From Paramecium pentaurelia (Eukaryota; Ciliophora; Oligohymenophorea; Peniculida; Parameciidae), in contig CAJJDO010000093.1 of the NCBI GenBank assembly GCA_905183005.1, positions 311,576 to 375,575 on the forward strand: 64,000 bases of DNA, given 5' to 3'. Under the pieces are notes generated by a model. It made no database searches. It was not told the origin of the DNA and saw only the letters and a program-made list of their open reading frames with translations. The number at the start of each line of letters is the position of its first letter. Position 1 is the stretch's first letter. Shown here piece after piece: positions 1 through 14,469 of this stretch. Made by a program: the position numbers and the translations under genes.

Positions 1-329
1 TTTAAATCTCGGGTTTAAGTTGAATTGACTTTTTTAATTATATTAGGAAATTTTAATAATCATCATTGAAACAATTGGCTTAATTAAGTCGGATTATTTC
101 TGACCATAAATACTTACTCTGACGAATAAGTTGTATTCTGTCTTTAAGAGTGAACGACAAAGCTATATTAGAAAATAAAAATACTTATTGTATTATTCTA
201 TCCATAAACCTTATTTTTGTCCATTATTATCAAACTATCCACTTTTTATATATAAATATTCTTAAATTTCAATTTTTATATACACATTTGGATAATAATA
301 AGCAATATTAGATAGAAATTCAAGTTTAC

Positions 330-1450
330 ATATCTTTTTTAAACATCGATCCATTCACCTTATTCTTGCCATTTTCATTATATTATCCTCCATCACTTAA
401 TTTATATAATAAGCTATATAATTTTTTAATCTCTTTATTCATGGAAAAAAAAAGAAGTATCCTATTTTCCAACTTTTATCATCTTTAAACTTACCAAAAT
501 AAATAAAGTTACCACTGATTCTAATTCTAACCATAATCCTTTTTAATTCTAAAATTATCAAACAATCCATCAATCCTATATACATAATAACAATTACTTA
601 TATTATTTATAAGTTTCTTAAAATGTATTATTACTACTTTTTAATTGATTTTAGCATAGTCTGATTGTTTATAATTATATATAATTATCAAATTACAATT
701 TGTAAGAAAATTTGAAGAAATTTAAAATTATCACCCATTTATCAACTTTGATAAATTTTACATCAACAATACTTATACGAATTACATTTTTAATTAAAAC
801 ATTCCTCTTTTAAAAAGCTAGTATAAGTATTTTTAATAATTCTCTATACTTCTATCTATTTGCCATGCTTCATCTAATTAAAGCCATAATAACCACTAAC
901 GCCACTTCAGAATCAATTATCAATATACATAATTATGAAATAATCACAATTCTCTTGTCTAAGAATATTATTACTTTTTCCAAATTTCAAACCTTAATTA
1001 TATTCACCCAAATAAGTAATGTATTCATCATAATCTGAATTCAATTCCATCCATATACCCATCTTCACTCCTTCTTCATATACTATCACCACTTAATTAC
1101 TATATTATAATTACATAATTTCAAAATCGCCATAGTGTTTCAAAAATATCCCATTAACCATTTTCTTACACCTTTATAATATCAGTAATATTTATATAAT
1201 TCTAACCATTCAATATAATAATAAAAGTATACATATTTATAATAGGAATTGGTTCATCCCTATATCCAATTTTATTTTCATTCTAATTATATTCTCCACC
1301 TCCACTATAATTAATAATAATTCCATTTACATAATTAAAAAAGATCAGAGGATATAAACCTTACTTCTGTATCTCATTTATCAATTTTTGCCTTTTTTAT
1401 ATTCACCAACAAAATAAGATTCTTAATAATCACTAGATGATTAAAAGAAT
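330..1450 (-). pseudogene. Relic of a GGGxYN / GxKxGxW repeat protein
   Basis: On the minus strand, short pieces of a repeat protein recur in different frames. Examples are SGGGEYNQNENKIGY (near 1290), GIWMELNSDYDEY followed by YLGEYNQGLKFG (near 1040), SGVSGYYGFNQMKHGKQIE (near 880), GLWLELE (near 530) and SDGGQYNENGKNK (near 400). The spacing, a glycine-rich turn, then YN, then GxKxGxW(M)E, recalls MORN-like repeat proteins that are abundant in Paramecium. In-frame TGA codons and frame changes separate the pieces, so no intact ORF remains. I infer one decayed gene reading right to left. The parent protein's function is unknown to me. Confidence 0.5.
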
Positions 1451-1879
1451 TATTTATTTAAGGTTTGATTGAAATCTACTCATTAGCCCTCCTATTATTT
1501 ATTTTAATCAAAAGATCCACTTCTGCTTTATATTAACTATTAGTAAACTATTTTAGAGCAAATCATATTTGTTATATTAATTATTTATAAAATATAGATA
1601 AACATGTATAATGAGTGTATTAATTCAATTTTATAATAAAAAACTTTTAAATTATATTATTAAAATTAATAAATACTTTAGAGAAAGAATATATTTTTAT
1701 TATATTTATCTACTTATATACAGATATGTAATTATTAATTTAATTAAGTTTTATAAATGTAATGAGAAATTTTATACTTATAAATAATTTTATTTTTTAT
1801 AATCTAAGAATTATTAATAAATTATTTTGCAAATATAAATTCTGGAGGATAAAAAAAAGATAATTGAAATAAGCTCTTT

Positions 1880-2720
1880 AATAATCCAATTATTGAACAG
1901 CATCCTAATGAGTCTTGTCCTTTATTTAGAATAAAAGTTCCAACTTAGGACTTTATCATGATTTCCAGGATTAAAAGTCATTAAAATTTAAATCAGTGGA
2001 ATGTTCAGGACTTTAAATATAGGATTTATAATTTTTCACAAAATTTATACTATTATTTATTAACTTAAATTTTTGATCAGAAGTGAAAACACATTTATTC
2101 TATTACAATATTTTGATAATACTATAAATATATTTCAATAACAATACACTCTGATTGATTAAAAATATTATTATAAAATAGAATTGAAAATTAAACAAAA
2201 GAATTAATTTTAATATAAAGTTGATAATAAAGTTATTCTAAAGACTTTATTTAAATAACATTTCATCTATTCATTTTAGAAGTAACCTTTTTCAATTAAT
2301 TTAATTTTTTGATTCATTTTTTATTTGAAATTAAATTAAAATTAAATGAAACCTTTAATATACTATTAATAGTGCTTGTACTATAATATGTAAAATAAGT
2401 TTAGTAGAGCAATATAGAAATATAGATTTTTGTAATTTAAATAGCTTCTGATTATTAATAGTTTTTAAGAAATACAAATTTGAAACTTAAGAATCTTTAT
2501 TAGGAAGTAAAAATGCTGATTTTGTAACTAATGAAAGTTGTAAATAATATGCCTATATTTTTAATGTATTTTCAGTTTATTCAAATAAAGACATGTCTAT
2601 TTTTGCTGATACAAGCTCAAGTGTATAAATAATACTTTTTAAGATTATTATTTTGGTAATCTTTGTAAATTCAGATAAATAATATAAATTATTGATATCT
2701 TTTTAAATATTGGTATAATA
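1880..2720 (+). pseudogene. Plus-strand coding-like relics, unrecognised
   Basis: Two plus-strand stretches read like protein in the ciliate code. One at about 1885-2085 contains HPNESCPLFRIKVPTQDF; one at about 2465-2720 contains ESLLGSKNADFVTNESCKQY. Both are bounded by in-frame TGA and no convincing start or joining intron was found. They could be pieces of one decayed gene or of two. No family is recognised. Confidence 0.3.
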
Positions 2721-2799
2721 TAATTGATAATTAAAATTTATAGATTTATAAAAAAATATTTAAATTAAACATCATTCATGAAATCATTCGTTAATTGGT

Positions 2800-5700
2800 T
2801 CAATAAAATACTATCCACTATTTGATATTGATCTAAGAGGAATCTTTCTAGTAACAGTTCTAAAATTAGTTAATAAATACATACCTATAATTTGATGATA
2901 GAGCTTTAGATTTAGGAATCAAATATTCTTTGAGTTTTTAGAAATTTCTTTTCAATTTCTATTTTCTTTCTACCTCTTTAATTATATAATCTCCAAGTAT
3001 TTAAATACAATATTTATTCAGATTTAAGTATTTGAAACATTCATAAATCTTTGTCAAAATCTATAAACTATATTTTTGGTAATAAACTGTAAAAATTTTT
3101 TAAATAAATGGATAACAAAGTCTAACTAATAAAATCAGTATAATTATTTATAAGAATATTGAAAAAAATTAATTATTTAAATTCTAGCTTTCATATTTTA
3201 TTGCTGCTAAAAATATAGTAATTGAGCAAATTTATCCTGAAGACAAATCTAAATTGTTAAATTTTGAAATAATGTAAGGTTTATTTTTAACAGCTATAGC
3301 TTAATAAGAGAGTAAACATAGACCCAATAATGATGTCTTCAAAAGAATACTATTTTCAAAATAAGTTGTTATTAAAATTATTATTGCTTTTTATAATAAT
3401 TTTATCTATTCCCAATAATAATTATTATCAGTGTATTCATTAAATAAATAGCAAATATGTCTTCTAAGTTTAATCTTATGAAGAATATCTCTTTTCACAT
3501 AAGTTAATAAAAACAAAGAAAAAGGTATGATGCAACCAAAAACAATAAGTAATGGTAAAATCAGACAATATATCCATAATTAATGATCCCTTGTATCATA
3601 TAATAATGATACATCTCCTTATATATAATTGATATTAGATATTTATCTACCTGACAAGGATGAACATAGCCTAATTGAAAATTAAAATAATACATTTTAA
3701 TCAATCCTCCATAATTAAAAACATACAAATAAAGTAATGTATTTGAGAGTAAACTGCTATCCATATTATTATTAGTTATACTATGATATAAAAGTGATAG
3801 AGCAAGTATCAAGTTGAATTAAAATAGCATTAATATTAAAATAACAAAGATTTTGATATAGATTAATTCAGTTTGGAGATCAGATAAATAACAATCTAAA
3901 TTGTTAACCATAAAGTAAAAGCTATTACTAGATTATTCAATAAATATGAAAGAGAATGAAAAATTAATATTAAAAGTAAATATAACAGAAAATATCCATA
4001 AATGATTTAGTAACATTTTTACTAATATTCCTTCATGATCTAAATATAAATATAAATTATTACCTTAACTCAATTTAAATATTAATTTACTAAACTTAAT
4101 AAATATCTTTAATGAAGCAAATAATTAATTTGATTTATTGATGCTTTTTAAGGACAAAGTTATTGATAATAAAGATCTATAACTTATAAATCATATTTAC
4201 TAAAACAATGCAAATAAGAAAGGAAGAACAATATTATCATTTTTTGAGCACGACTAACATGAAAAGTTTTATTAATCTTTAAAAAATTTTCCATCCCCTT
4301 TCTCATCATATACATCACACATTTCGCATAAAGCACCTTTGTGTCCCAATTTACATGTACTATCTCCAACTCTCCAACCTCCTAAGCAAAATAAAGGATT
4401 TTTATAACATGATTCAGTATAATCTGATAGATAGTTAGGTCTCCAATAACCCTCATATAAATTAATCATATTAGAAGTTATATTTTAGAATTTTTATTTA
4501 TCGAAAATAGAGCATTTAATTGAATTATATGTGACACTATAAAATCCTTAAGTCCAACTACAAATTTAACATCCATTTTCAATATAAAATTCACCTAATT
4601 AACATTTAAGACTTTTTGCATTAATAATATATTTGAATTCATTATAAGAATATGAAGTCTTGCAATTTACTTGAATTTTTAAGTGACTAAATTCCTATTC
4701 ATATGGATTAAGAGTAAAAGTTAAAGAGCCTAATTCAAAATTATTATTTGTAAATTCATATTATAAAGTATGATTTTTTGTTAATCCTTTTACTTCTCCA
4801 CCATCATTCCTTATAATAGTACTGGATACCTCACATGTTGAACTTATTAAATCATAGAGTAATTCTCCTTTACTGTTTTTAAAAAACAAACTCATATTTT
4901 TTATATAGTTTACATAAAAGGATCCATTTAAAATAAATAATTGATAGTTATTGATTTCTTAATTACTGGGAATCATAAGTTATTATGTCTCAATAAATAT
5001 TCCTTACTCAATTATTTTGTAAGGTTCAATTTTTAGAATACTAATGGATGTATTATCCTTTCCTTATATTTTGTAAGGCATTTCTTTTTAATTTATAAAG
5101 AGTGTTAAATGTGTAGGATTTTCAACAAGATTATTTCCATAATTTTATGCTATATTGAATAATAAATAAGAATTATTAAAGTTTTTAGCATTTAAATTAT
5201 GATCTTTTTCTAAATATATTCCTCCCCCTTCTTAAGCATGATTATTTATAATCTATGTATTTATTATACTAAATAATTTTGAAGTAGTTCTTAAATATAA
5301 AGCCCCACCTTAAGTACTTGCCATATTAAAAGCAATTTTACAATTTTTTAAATCTAGTGATATATCTGTAACTTTAATTGCAACTCCTTTGGTTCCATTA
5401 TTATTAATGAAATTAGAATCTTTAATTTAAATTTTAGAGATTACTGAATTATTGCCTACAAAATGAAGGCATCCATATTCTCTTATGAAATTATTAATAC
5501 AATCCAAATAATTGATTCTTAATTTTTAAAATAAAGCAACATCAAAATAAATAATTCCATTTAAGATTGTTTGAAAATTATTATTTTCTAATTTAATCAT
5601 TTCTAATATAATACTACTTAAATTAGATTCGCTTTTTATCATTATGATGGAATTTCTTTGATAGTTAGATTGTTACAATTAAATAATATTAATGTGTAGA

Positions 5701-8700
5701 TAATCTTCTGGCTATTCAATTAAAAAAGAATTATTCATAATAAAACATCCAACTATAAAATAATCAGTTTAAAATTTAGGAGGTTTAACACTTTTTAAAA
5801 AATTTTATGTAAATACATTTGTTCTTCTAATATTAAGTTATTTTAAATAAATTGAAGATTTACTTTAAACTATTTAACTAATCTATATAAGACTTTATGT
5901 GGTTATACTGACAATATTTTCTATATTACAATTAAAGATCACCAAGCTTTGTACATTAATCAATTTTAATACAGGAGCAATAAGTATTCCTTCAACAACA
6001 AAATCTCTTATATAAAAATCACAATTTTCTAAATAAATTAATGCATTTTCATCTCCTGTTATTTCTAATCTATCAGATAAACTTAACAATCCTATCATTT
6101 AAAAATAGTTTGCCCATGCTTATTAATCTTATATTATCTTAATATTTATGAATGAAATTGAATTTAAGGCAACAATCTACTTAATGAATTATATATGAAA
6201 TATTTAATTTTTTAAAGATATACAATTTAGAATTTATATATCTTTGATAATCATCTTATTTTAAAGTAATGATGGTATGATTGTGAAAATAGATGTGGAC
6301 ATTCTATTAATGACATTTAAGAATCTTGCAGATGAAATATATAGAGTTAATAAACTATTTTATGAATTTAAATTTAAGCTTCCAGAACTTTCATTTTATT
6401 CAACCAAACTATATGTTGTTGAATTAACAGAGAAATTTGAAATCACAACTATTCCTTCATTAGAAGTCACAATATCAAAAACTGAACTCTTTGCAGATAA
6501 TATATCTTGAAAAAAACAATTAAAACATTCAAATTTACTAACTTCAATTTATGCTGCTCCTCCAATAGTTTTAATATGATATATCTACATTATAAAAAGA
6601 TTAATTTCTTCTTAATTTTATTCATCCTCTATTTTAATAAAATAATATTCTTTCCAAATATTGTAAGGTAATATATTATGATTCTTGATTAAAATATTAC
6701 TTATTATTAATTATTTAGATGTAATTCTTATAAAAGAATTGGATGAATTAGTTAAGGAATTTTGGATACAATACAAGTTATTTATTGAAATATTACTTGT
6801 AGATGATATAATTTATAATAAAGTAGCTGATTACTTTAAGGCACTTTCAGAATATACATGCATAAAATTATTTTAATATTTAACATCTTCCATTAAAATA
6901 TTAATTTATTTATCTGAAAGTATGGTTAATAGTGAAAAAGCTTAAACTTAATTCAACAATTATAAGAGATTTCCATAAAATTCAATATTTTTTATGAATA
7001 TTGACCCAAGTAATTATTTTGATTTACTTGAAACTATTTCTATAAGTGATTCATCAATACTGGATTATTTTATAAATTTGCACTTTTCTATTGAAATATT
7101 ATCAAAACCCATTATTAAAATTAATTAATTTTATAGATTTGATCTTTAGAAACAATTCTTTGAAATAGAGACCTTTTATTCAACTATTTAATTTTCAAAT
7201 ATTAAATTTTTGAGTTTGATATCTTCAATATCATAAATATTAAAAATACGTATTTCTTAGTTATTGCTAATAATAAAATTGTTTAAATCTAATGATTTAC
7301 TATTAATGTTAAATATTTAACTAGATTAATTCGTATTAACTGATTTAATGTTTTATTAAATTCGTACAAATATAATAGAAATTTGCAATTTATTTGAATA
7401 AGAATTTGAAAATATATGAATTAAATTAACATTTTGAAATACATTGTTTTCCACTATTAATTCAGAAATAGAACATTAAGTATTTATTTCATTTGTTACT
7501 TCAATTGTTTATAGAAATTAGGATTCATTAAATATATTTTCTTTAATTTTAATGTAATTAGCTGATATACTATAACTAAATCCAAATATTATTGAATAAT
7601 GTATCTTATTAAAATTCAAGATAATATTATTTAAATCTATATGAATCATTTATGAACAAAAAAGAAAATAGGAATTATAAAAATAATTGTGTTAAATTAT
7701 TAAGTTTCTCAATTCTAATTTTGTTTCTTCTATGTAATTGATATTTAAAGTAAATAAAGATGCATTTTACAATATACATGAATCTAAAGTCAAATTTAGA
7801 ATGTTGATATTTTATTAACTTTTAGAAAATTAAAATAATTAGGAATCTATAAAAGTGCAATTTGAAATAAATATGGAAGAAATAGTCATATATCCTTCAA
7901 ATTATAATAATTATAAATTAAACAATGAGGAATTTTTAATGATTGTGTTTATAATTGTAAAATTTTATATAATGATTGATCCAAATTTTTATGCATAAAA
8001 TACTGATGTGATATTATTAATGCTGCTATTCTATATTGTACAATTAATCAATGTTAAATCAATATGATTATAGCTATTCAACAACAAAATATTCTCTTAT
8101 AAATTTTCTACAAAAATAAATCCAGAATTAATGAAAGATACAGAATCATATTCTTCAAGTTATATTCCATTTGTTAAAACAAAATAAAATGGATTTAATG
8201 ATATTAAATTAATTTTTATTGTTTATAATACAAAGACATATTTTTTTAATGATGCTCTTTGATTGAGTAATGGCATTATTAAACAGAGTTCTTCAGGTAT
8301 TTAAAAGAACAAATTAAAAGTTAATGTATTTATGCCAATATGATTGCAATACTCTTAGTTAATATTAAAGTATGAGAGAGATTTAGGAAATCTACTAAAA
8401 AAGCAACTATTCAAATAATTGTTTAATTAAAATTCATTATGACAATTACCATCAAAACAATATTAAGTTGTTTTATTATAAGGATCATGAAATATAAAAG
8501 GATCTTTAATAGGTAAAAGACATTATTATGTATATATAGAATTGGATTCTGAAATTTAAAAAAAAGGATTCATAGACTAAAAATATTATATGTTATTTTA
8601 TTTACATTAATCTCTTGTAGAGAACGAGATGTACAAACTTAACAAAGACGAGGACAAATAGGACAGTAGAATCCATATTAGATTCTAATTGTATCTTCCA

Positions 8701-11383
8701 TATATTCCAAGATGCATTCATCACAAAAATATTACAAATCTTAATTTCTGCATTTTAAACATAACTTACCACATTTATAAGACTATTCTTCTGTTGATTA
8801 ATAAAAATATTGATTATGTTCTGGATTATAAATTAATAAAAAAGCTTAAACTTATAAATCCCACATATCATTTTGATAATCCAATCCAAATTCCTCATTC
8901 ATATAACATTAATTATCTTATAATATATATCCAATTTTGCATTATATACAAAATACAATATAATAATTAGATAATGCACATTGTTAACAATTTACAATAA
9001 AATTATCACAAGCATTAATTATTCTGGATACTTAAAAATTATTCAAATTTGATAATATACATTTTTCTTTTAATGATTTTACATAAGATATTAAACAATA
9101 TTATATTCTTGGTGCTTAATTTATACATATTCCTAATGAAAAATTAAAAATATAACCATCTTAACATAAAATACAACCAATCTTTATTGAATTAAATTCT
9201 TATTCTAATATTGCAAATTCAATTAATTCTAGAGTACTTAAATCTTATCCATTATTTTAATAATATTCAAAACAGTATAAACATTTATTTATAGTGCATA
9301 TCTTACACTCTCTATTATAGGATGTATAATATGGAGGTCGGCAAGATTGATAAAGATATGTTTTAGTTTATAATTTACAAATTCCGTTAATTAATACAAA
9401 ATTCTATTAGCATTATAAACATATCATTTTCTCAACATCAATACCACATCTGACACAATCAATGATATTACAAAGTGTACATCTTTATTCATCATCAAAT
9501 TCAATCTTCTATAAACAAAATTATTTGAAACTCATAGATTTTTATAAAAACAACTAATAAATACCATTTTAATTTTGCAATTCTTAAAATTTATCATTTA
9601 ATAATAAACAATTCTCACATAATATTAAATCAGATCCATCATGATAATACTATAAAGAATTGATTAAGATAATAGTATTTAAATGCTAAAATTATTAAGG
9701 AATTTAAAGTATAGTTTAACAAATAGAAACTTAAGCCCAATCCTTTACTTTTTAAAAACATTCAAAACATGTAATATAATCATCTTTTACTCTTGAAGGA
9801 CTAAATATTATTAAATAATATATATATATATACCATCTTATACAATCTCCTTCTAATTCAAAATATCCTGTTTTACATTTTATATCAATATTCTATTGAA
9901 TTTTTAACTTAAGATTAGAATCTTTATAAGTGATACATTTATTATCATAATCTATTGAATTAATTGGACAAATGCATTGCTTAAATTCATGTAGATATAT
10001 CCTTTGTGAATCAACTGAACAAGACAAACAATGTGTCTTACCCTAACCATCACAATCTAAACAACTATAATGACATTTATTAATCCTTTAATCATATTTG
10101 CAATTAGTAAATTACAAATTTCTTACTGCAATATTTAAATAATTTAATTCATTCTATATTATATTTCCATATCTTAATTTAAATTAACAATTATGAAATT
10201 ACCTTACTTTAACTTAAGCATCATAAGATTACATATTATTTTTATAATAATCATAAAAAGTTATTTTAATATTTAGTTAATTATCATCTAATTCCAAAAT
10301 TAAATAATGCCATGATGTAATAATATCCCTTTAAATCTAAAATACTGTCTCTATATATTATGAATCATCCAAAATCTATTTAGAAACAATAGGAAAATCA
10401 AAACTATATGTTATTATTATTATTTTTGTTTAAATAGTAGAAATTAAATAAACTAATTGGAATGATGCTAAATTTTCGATGAATTCTTGCTTTTATCCTA
10501 AATATGCTGTCATTTTCATAAAATAATAAGAAAATTATTCATCTTTCTAAATTATATCTTATACCCTTAACCAACCACCTAAAGCATAATAATCACAATT
10601 AACATTTTCAGAAATATAAACCTTTTAATCAAGAATATTTAAGTCAATGTCTTCTAAGTTCACTTATTAATTGTTTTAACACTTACATTATCTTAGACTT
10701 TAAAACCCTTCAATTATTTATTATTCAAAGTCAAATGATACAGGGATTACTTCTATCAAAGGATCATATACAACAATTTATCCTGGAAATAAAGAGAGTA
10801 TCATCCCTTATCCAATCTAATGAATCTTAGATTTCTTTACTTCCAAGTTCTCTCCAAAAATTAACAATAGTTGTTATTCTTTGAAAGGTTCAATATTAAC
10901 TAGTATTTCTTTGAATATTATTATATCTGATTAGATGATTGTTAACTTTAATTTCTTCAATATTGGCCATGAAATCAACTAAAATTAATACCAAATATTT
11001 TCATATTCAGATGGATCTATATATTTCTCAAATCGAATTGATTTATCTTGATCACTTAAAAACTCTATGGTTTTGACAATTCTTTTAGAAGAATAATCTA
11101 GACAAACATAATAAATAAAATTTAAAGTCTATGTTGTATAATCCATTACATTTATTAATTAGAAGCAATTACTTTCAAACATTCCAATTTGATCTTAAAA
11201 ACTTTTTATATTTAATGGGCTATATTTTGACCATATTCCAAAAGTGAAACAACTCTCTTCAGATAACTCAGCTTCATTAATTGTAATTATTTTTCTAAAA
11301 CTCAAATTATCCATATATAGTGTAATATTTGGGAACGAATATTAAGCTGTAAAGAAAGGGCATAAAAATAATGCAAATATCAT
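2800..11383 (-). CDS. Giant multidomain membrane protein A (LamG-like, Cys-rich, beta-helix-like, multipass)
   Basis: The protein is about 2,827 residues. The start is chosen because an in-frame TGA lies two codons upstream and the first residues (MIFALFLCPFFTAQ) form a signal peptide. Domains in order: a lectin/LamG-like region (residues about 20-430, with motif IWSKYSPLN); a furin/growth-factor-receptor-like Cys-rich region (about 430-910, e.g. CHYSCLDC, CPICPRLCQVC); a long Asn/Ile/Leu-rich stretch compatible with a beta-helix (about 910-2200); a signature module with EGYWRP, CLGG, GD, GHKGALCEMCD (about 2290-2340); and a C-terminal multipass membrane domain. Four introns are inferred: 8577-8605 (29 nt), 4177-4200 (24), 4040-4063 (24) and 3671-3693 (23). 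Removing them gives exactly 2,828 codons. The last intron is supported by paralogue B, which splices at the same place (GGLIKM then LCS). A surface or membrane role is likely; the ligand is unknown. The beta-helix call is inference from composition. Confidence 0.8.
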
Positions 11384-13812
11384 AAATAATCAATTTTTGA
11401 ATATCGATATTAAAATTTTAATAAATAAGAACAATAAAAAATAGTACTTTGTGATAATATTTTATCTAAAATAGTATTTAGTATTTTCAGATAAATTAAG
11501 TTTAATTGTGGCAACCATGAAAATAATATTAGATTGTATTAAAATATAATATATATTTAAATATAATCATAAAAATGTAAAATAGTAACATAATAAGAGT
11601 TTCATGAAAACTAATATCGTATAAAACTAAAAACATATATATTTTCATTATTTGAAATTTTAACATACATTGAAGTATCAATTTTCAATTATTATTTTTC
11701 ATCTTCAATTCTGTAAGTTGAAAACATTCTCCCAAAATGTTTTAACAAATCCATTGTTTAATTTGAGCTTAATAATTCCATTTTTTAAAGAATAACATCT
11801 TTTAAATATTTCAAGAATAAACTATTAGTTAAATTTAATTACAACCTTTTATTTCTGTTTACAAATTAAAGTCAACTTATTTAAATATCAAAGGAACAAT
11901 TTAATTATATGAAATATTTAAAAAGTAAATCCATATTTGATATAATGAGATGGAATCAAATTTAAATTATAAATTAAGGTCTTTTTTTAATTTATAAATT
12001 TATAATTCAATTTTTTAATTATTATTTATAACTATTGTTTGTAATTCTAATATTAAAGTTATTTTTGTAAATTATCCAATAGATAAAAAGTGAAAAGTAT
12101 AAAACAAATAATTTATATAAATATAATCATACTCTTATAAGTTAAATTTTATTGATAATTTACTTGAAAAATATTAAAAGAGCTAGCTGTTTATAAAGGA
12201 AATTAGCATAATTAAAGAAAGTAATAGTTTCAAAAAAAAAAAAAAAAAATTAAAGAAAGATGTATGTTTTTCCCAATTTATATATGAAAATAAGATTGAA
12301 ACTATAATTTATATGACTTTTTTTAATACAACGATAAAATCGACTAATCTCAATTTTAAATGAATTGACGGAGAGTATTATAATCAAAAAAAGAATTCAA
12401 TAAACTTAAATTTATTCTAAATTTATTAATAAGGCAAAATACTCTTATTATTAGATAAATACTTTCTAGTTTTATTACTTGAATGCATCATAATCTTTGT
12501 TTACACAACTTCACTATTAACTTATTTTATCTTCTTAAAATTTTTAAGTAAATTTTTCTAGTGTATTTATTACAATTAAAAAACATATCTTATTTAATTG
12601 AAAGTTGGTTTTAAGAAATGATTTATTATATGTTCTGATCTATTTATATTTTTCTTATATTAATAATTTTACAATTTTCAACTCAAATCGTATTTTAGAA
12701 TAATTCTATGCTAATATAGGCAAATTTCAATAAAAATAATTTGAAATTTAAGATAAGATCACAATTGAATTTAATTTCAATTTCTTACTGAATATTAATC
12801 TACTCTGATTTGACATGAAACATTTTCTTGTTTTTATATATTTATACTATTGATTGTATCCATTATCTATTTAAAAAATAATTATTCCTCTAAATTTTTA
12901 AAGATGTATTCTTTCTTTTTTTAAATATCGATTACTAAATAACCATCCAAATTCACTTAAAAGATTAGAAAATTAGAATCTCTAGAAAAAATGATAGTTT
13001 ATATAATAAAAATTACTGCATTATGCATGATTGAATTTCAAATAGTTTATTCTAAAATAGTATTTTTATTATACTTTTATAAGCCTTTATGTTTTCTAAT
13101 TTCTGATTATCTAATCAAAAATTTCTAAATATTTTAAATTATCAGATAATCCAAATCAAATATTTGAAAAGAATTAAGAATATTATCTGTCTGATATTTT
13201 TCCTCCTTTTTTTAATATACTTTTCTGTAGTATTAAACTCAAATGTCCACACACCTATGGCATCCATAATTTTATTTTTTATTACATATTATCTATTAAT
13301 TTAATATAATAATTATTTAAATAAACTTATCTACTAATAAGTTATAAATTTATTAAATTTTGAGATAGTAATTAATAACCTTTTCATGATTTTTTTAATA
13401 TTATTTTATTTTTTTTAAATGTCTTATTATCAAACTTATACTTGAACTAAAGTAATTCACTTATTATTAATTAATAGAGTGAGTTTTACTATCTTTCTTA
13501 TATACTGTCCAAATTTCTGAGTTTTAAATGTCTTTTAAAAATCATTAAAGTAATTATTAAAGGGTTTTTTTATAAATTTGAAATCACCTAATAATATGAT
13601 TAAATATTATTCACAGTAATAAATTAAATTTAATAGCTCGAAGAGTTGTCATACAAGCAAAAGAGAAATTTTAATTAAAATCTCACTTTAGGCTGTCTTT
13701 TTAAGGAATTTTCTACTTATTATAAAATATCAATACTTTTTTTTTCATATCAAGTTAAATAATAAAACAATAATTATAATGTGAGGATGAATTAATTAAA
13801 GGGCTTAGCTCT
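11384..13812. other. Intergenic AT-rich stretch with a weak relic
   Basis: No intact gene is seen. A plus-strand stretch at about 12615-12825 is open in the ciliate code. It starts with a hydrophobic segment, contains ILEQFYANIGKFQQKQF and ends at TGA; it could be the 5' remnant of a secreted or membrane protein. A run of 17 A lies near 12234-12250. The rest shows only AT-rich sequence. Confidence 0.4.
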
Positions 13813-14390
13813 ATGAATGACCCTCGTAAAATGATATAAAGATATAAAGTTTATCCAAATACTTGTTTTGATTTAGTTTAATCAATTATTAATAAATATA
13901 AAGAAAAATCTGTTTGATTTTCTTAAAAAGAATCAATAATAGAGAGCTATATTCACGTTCATGTACAAAATAAATAATTACTTATCAATCAGTTGATTCA
14001 TACATCAGTACTATAATGATTTACAACCTTCTTTGAAAATGTTTCTAATTAACTCTCTCAATAAAATTTAAATACTCTTAAGATAAATAATAATTATAGA
14101 AACTGAAAGATTAGTAAGAAAACAGAATGCTTAATAATTAGCAAGATATTCTTTAGAACTCAAAATTCAAATCAACCAAATAAATCCTATTTATATAGAT
14201 ATAAATATGAAAATATCTGTATTAGTGTGTACAAAAAGGTTATAATTTCCAAGATCCTTAATCTATTGAGGAATCATAATTAAAGATCACTTAAAGAGAA
14301 TGTACAAATTAAGTCATGGAAGAGAAAACTCACTTGATTAATTAGTCGAAGATATTTATGAATAATAATAGAAAGGATTCCATAAACTAA
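13813..14390 (+). CDS. Possible small plus-strand gene or relic, unrecognised
   Basis: An ATG at 13813 opens a frame beginning MNDPRKMIQRYKVYPNTCF that meets TGA at 13915. A second open segment at about 14000-14270 contains IETERLVRKQNAQQLARY, and a third at about 14230-14395 contains YNFQDPQSIEESQLK. The composition is protein-like but the three segments lie in different frames and I could not find a fully convincing set of 20-30 nt introns to join them. It converges on the P450 gene. Function is not recognised; it may be a decayed gene. Confidence 0.3.
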
Positions 14391-14469
14391 GAGAAAAATT
14401 TGAATAATCTATGAAGTCATCTAGAATAATGAAAATCTTTATTTTAACATTAGATGATATGATTCTAGA

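Noticed and set aside
3561..3812. 83-codon minus-strand ORF as a separate gene
   Set aside because: Its first part is exon text of gene A, but it runs through the 23-nt intron at 3671-3693 and then reads the wrong frame.
6277..6876. Plus-strand ORFs of 77 and 63 codons inside gene A
   Set aside because: The minus strand is continuously open and protein-like through this stretch; the plus ORFs are shadows. The same applies to plus ORFs at 8689-8970, 15003-15221, 15760-16068, 49113-49316, 52216-52476, 60763-61119 and 61426-61680.
12234..12250. A17 run as a retroposed poly(A) tail
   Set aside because: No target-site duplication or adjacent intronless gene copy was seen; homopolymer runs are expected in such AT-rich DNA.
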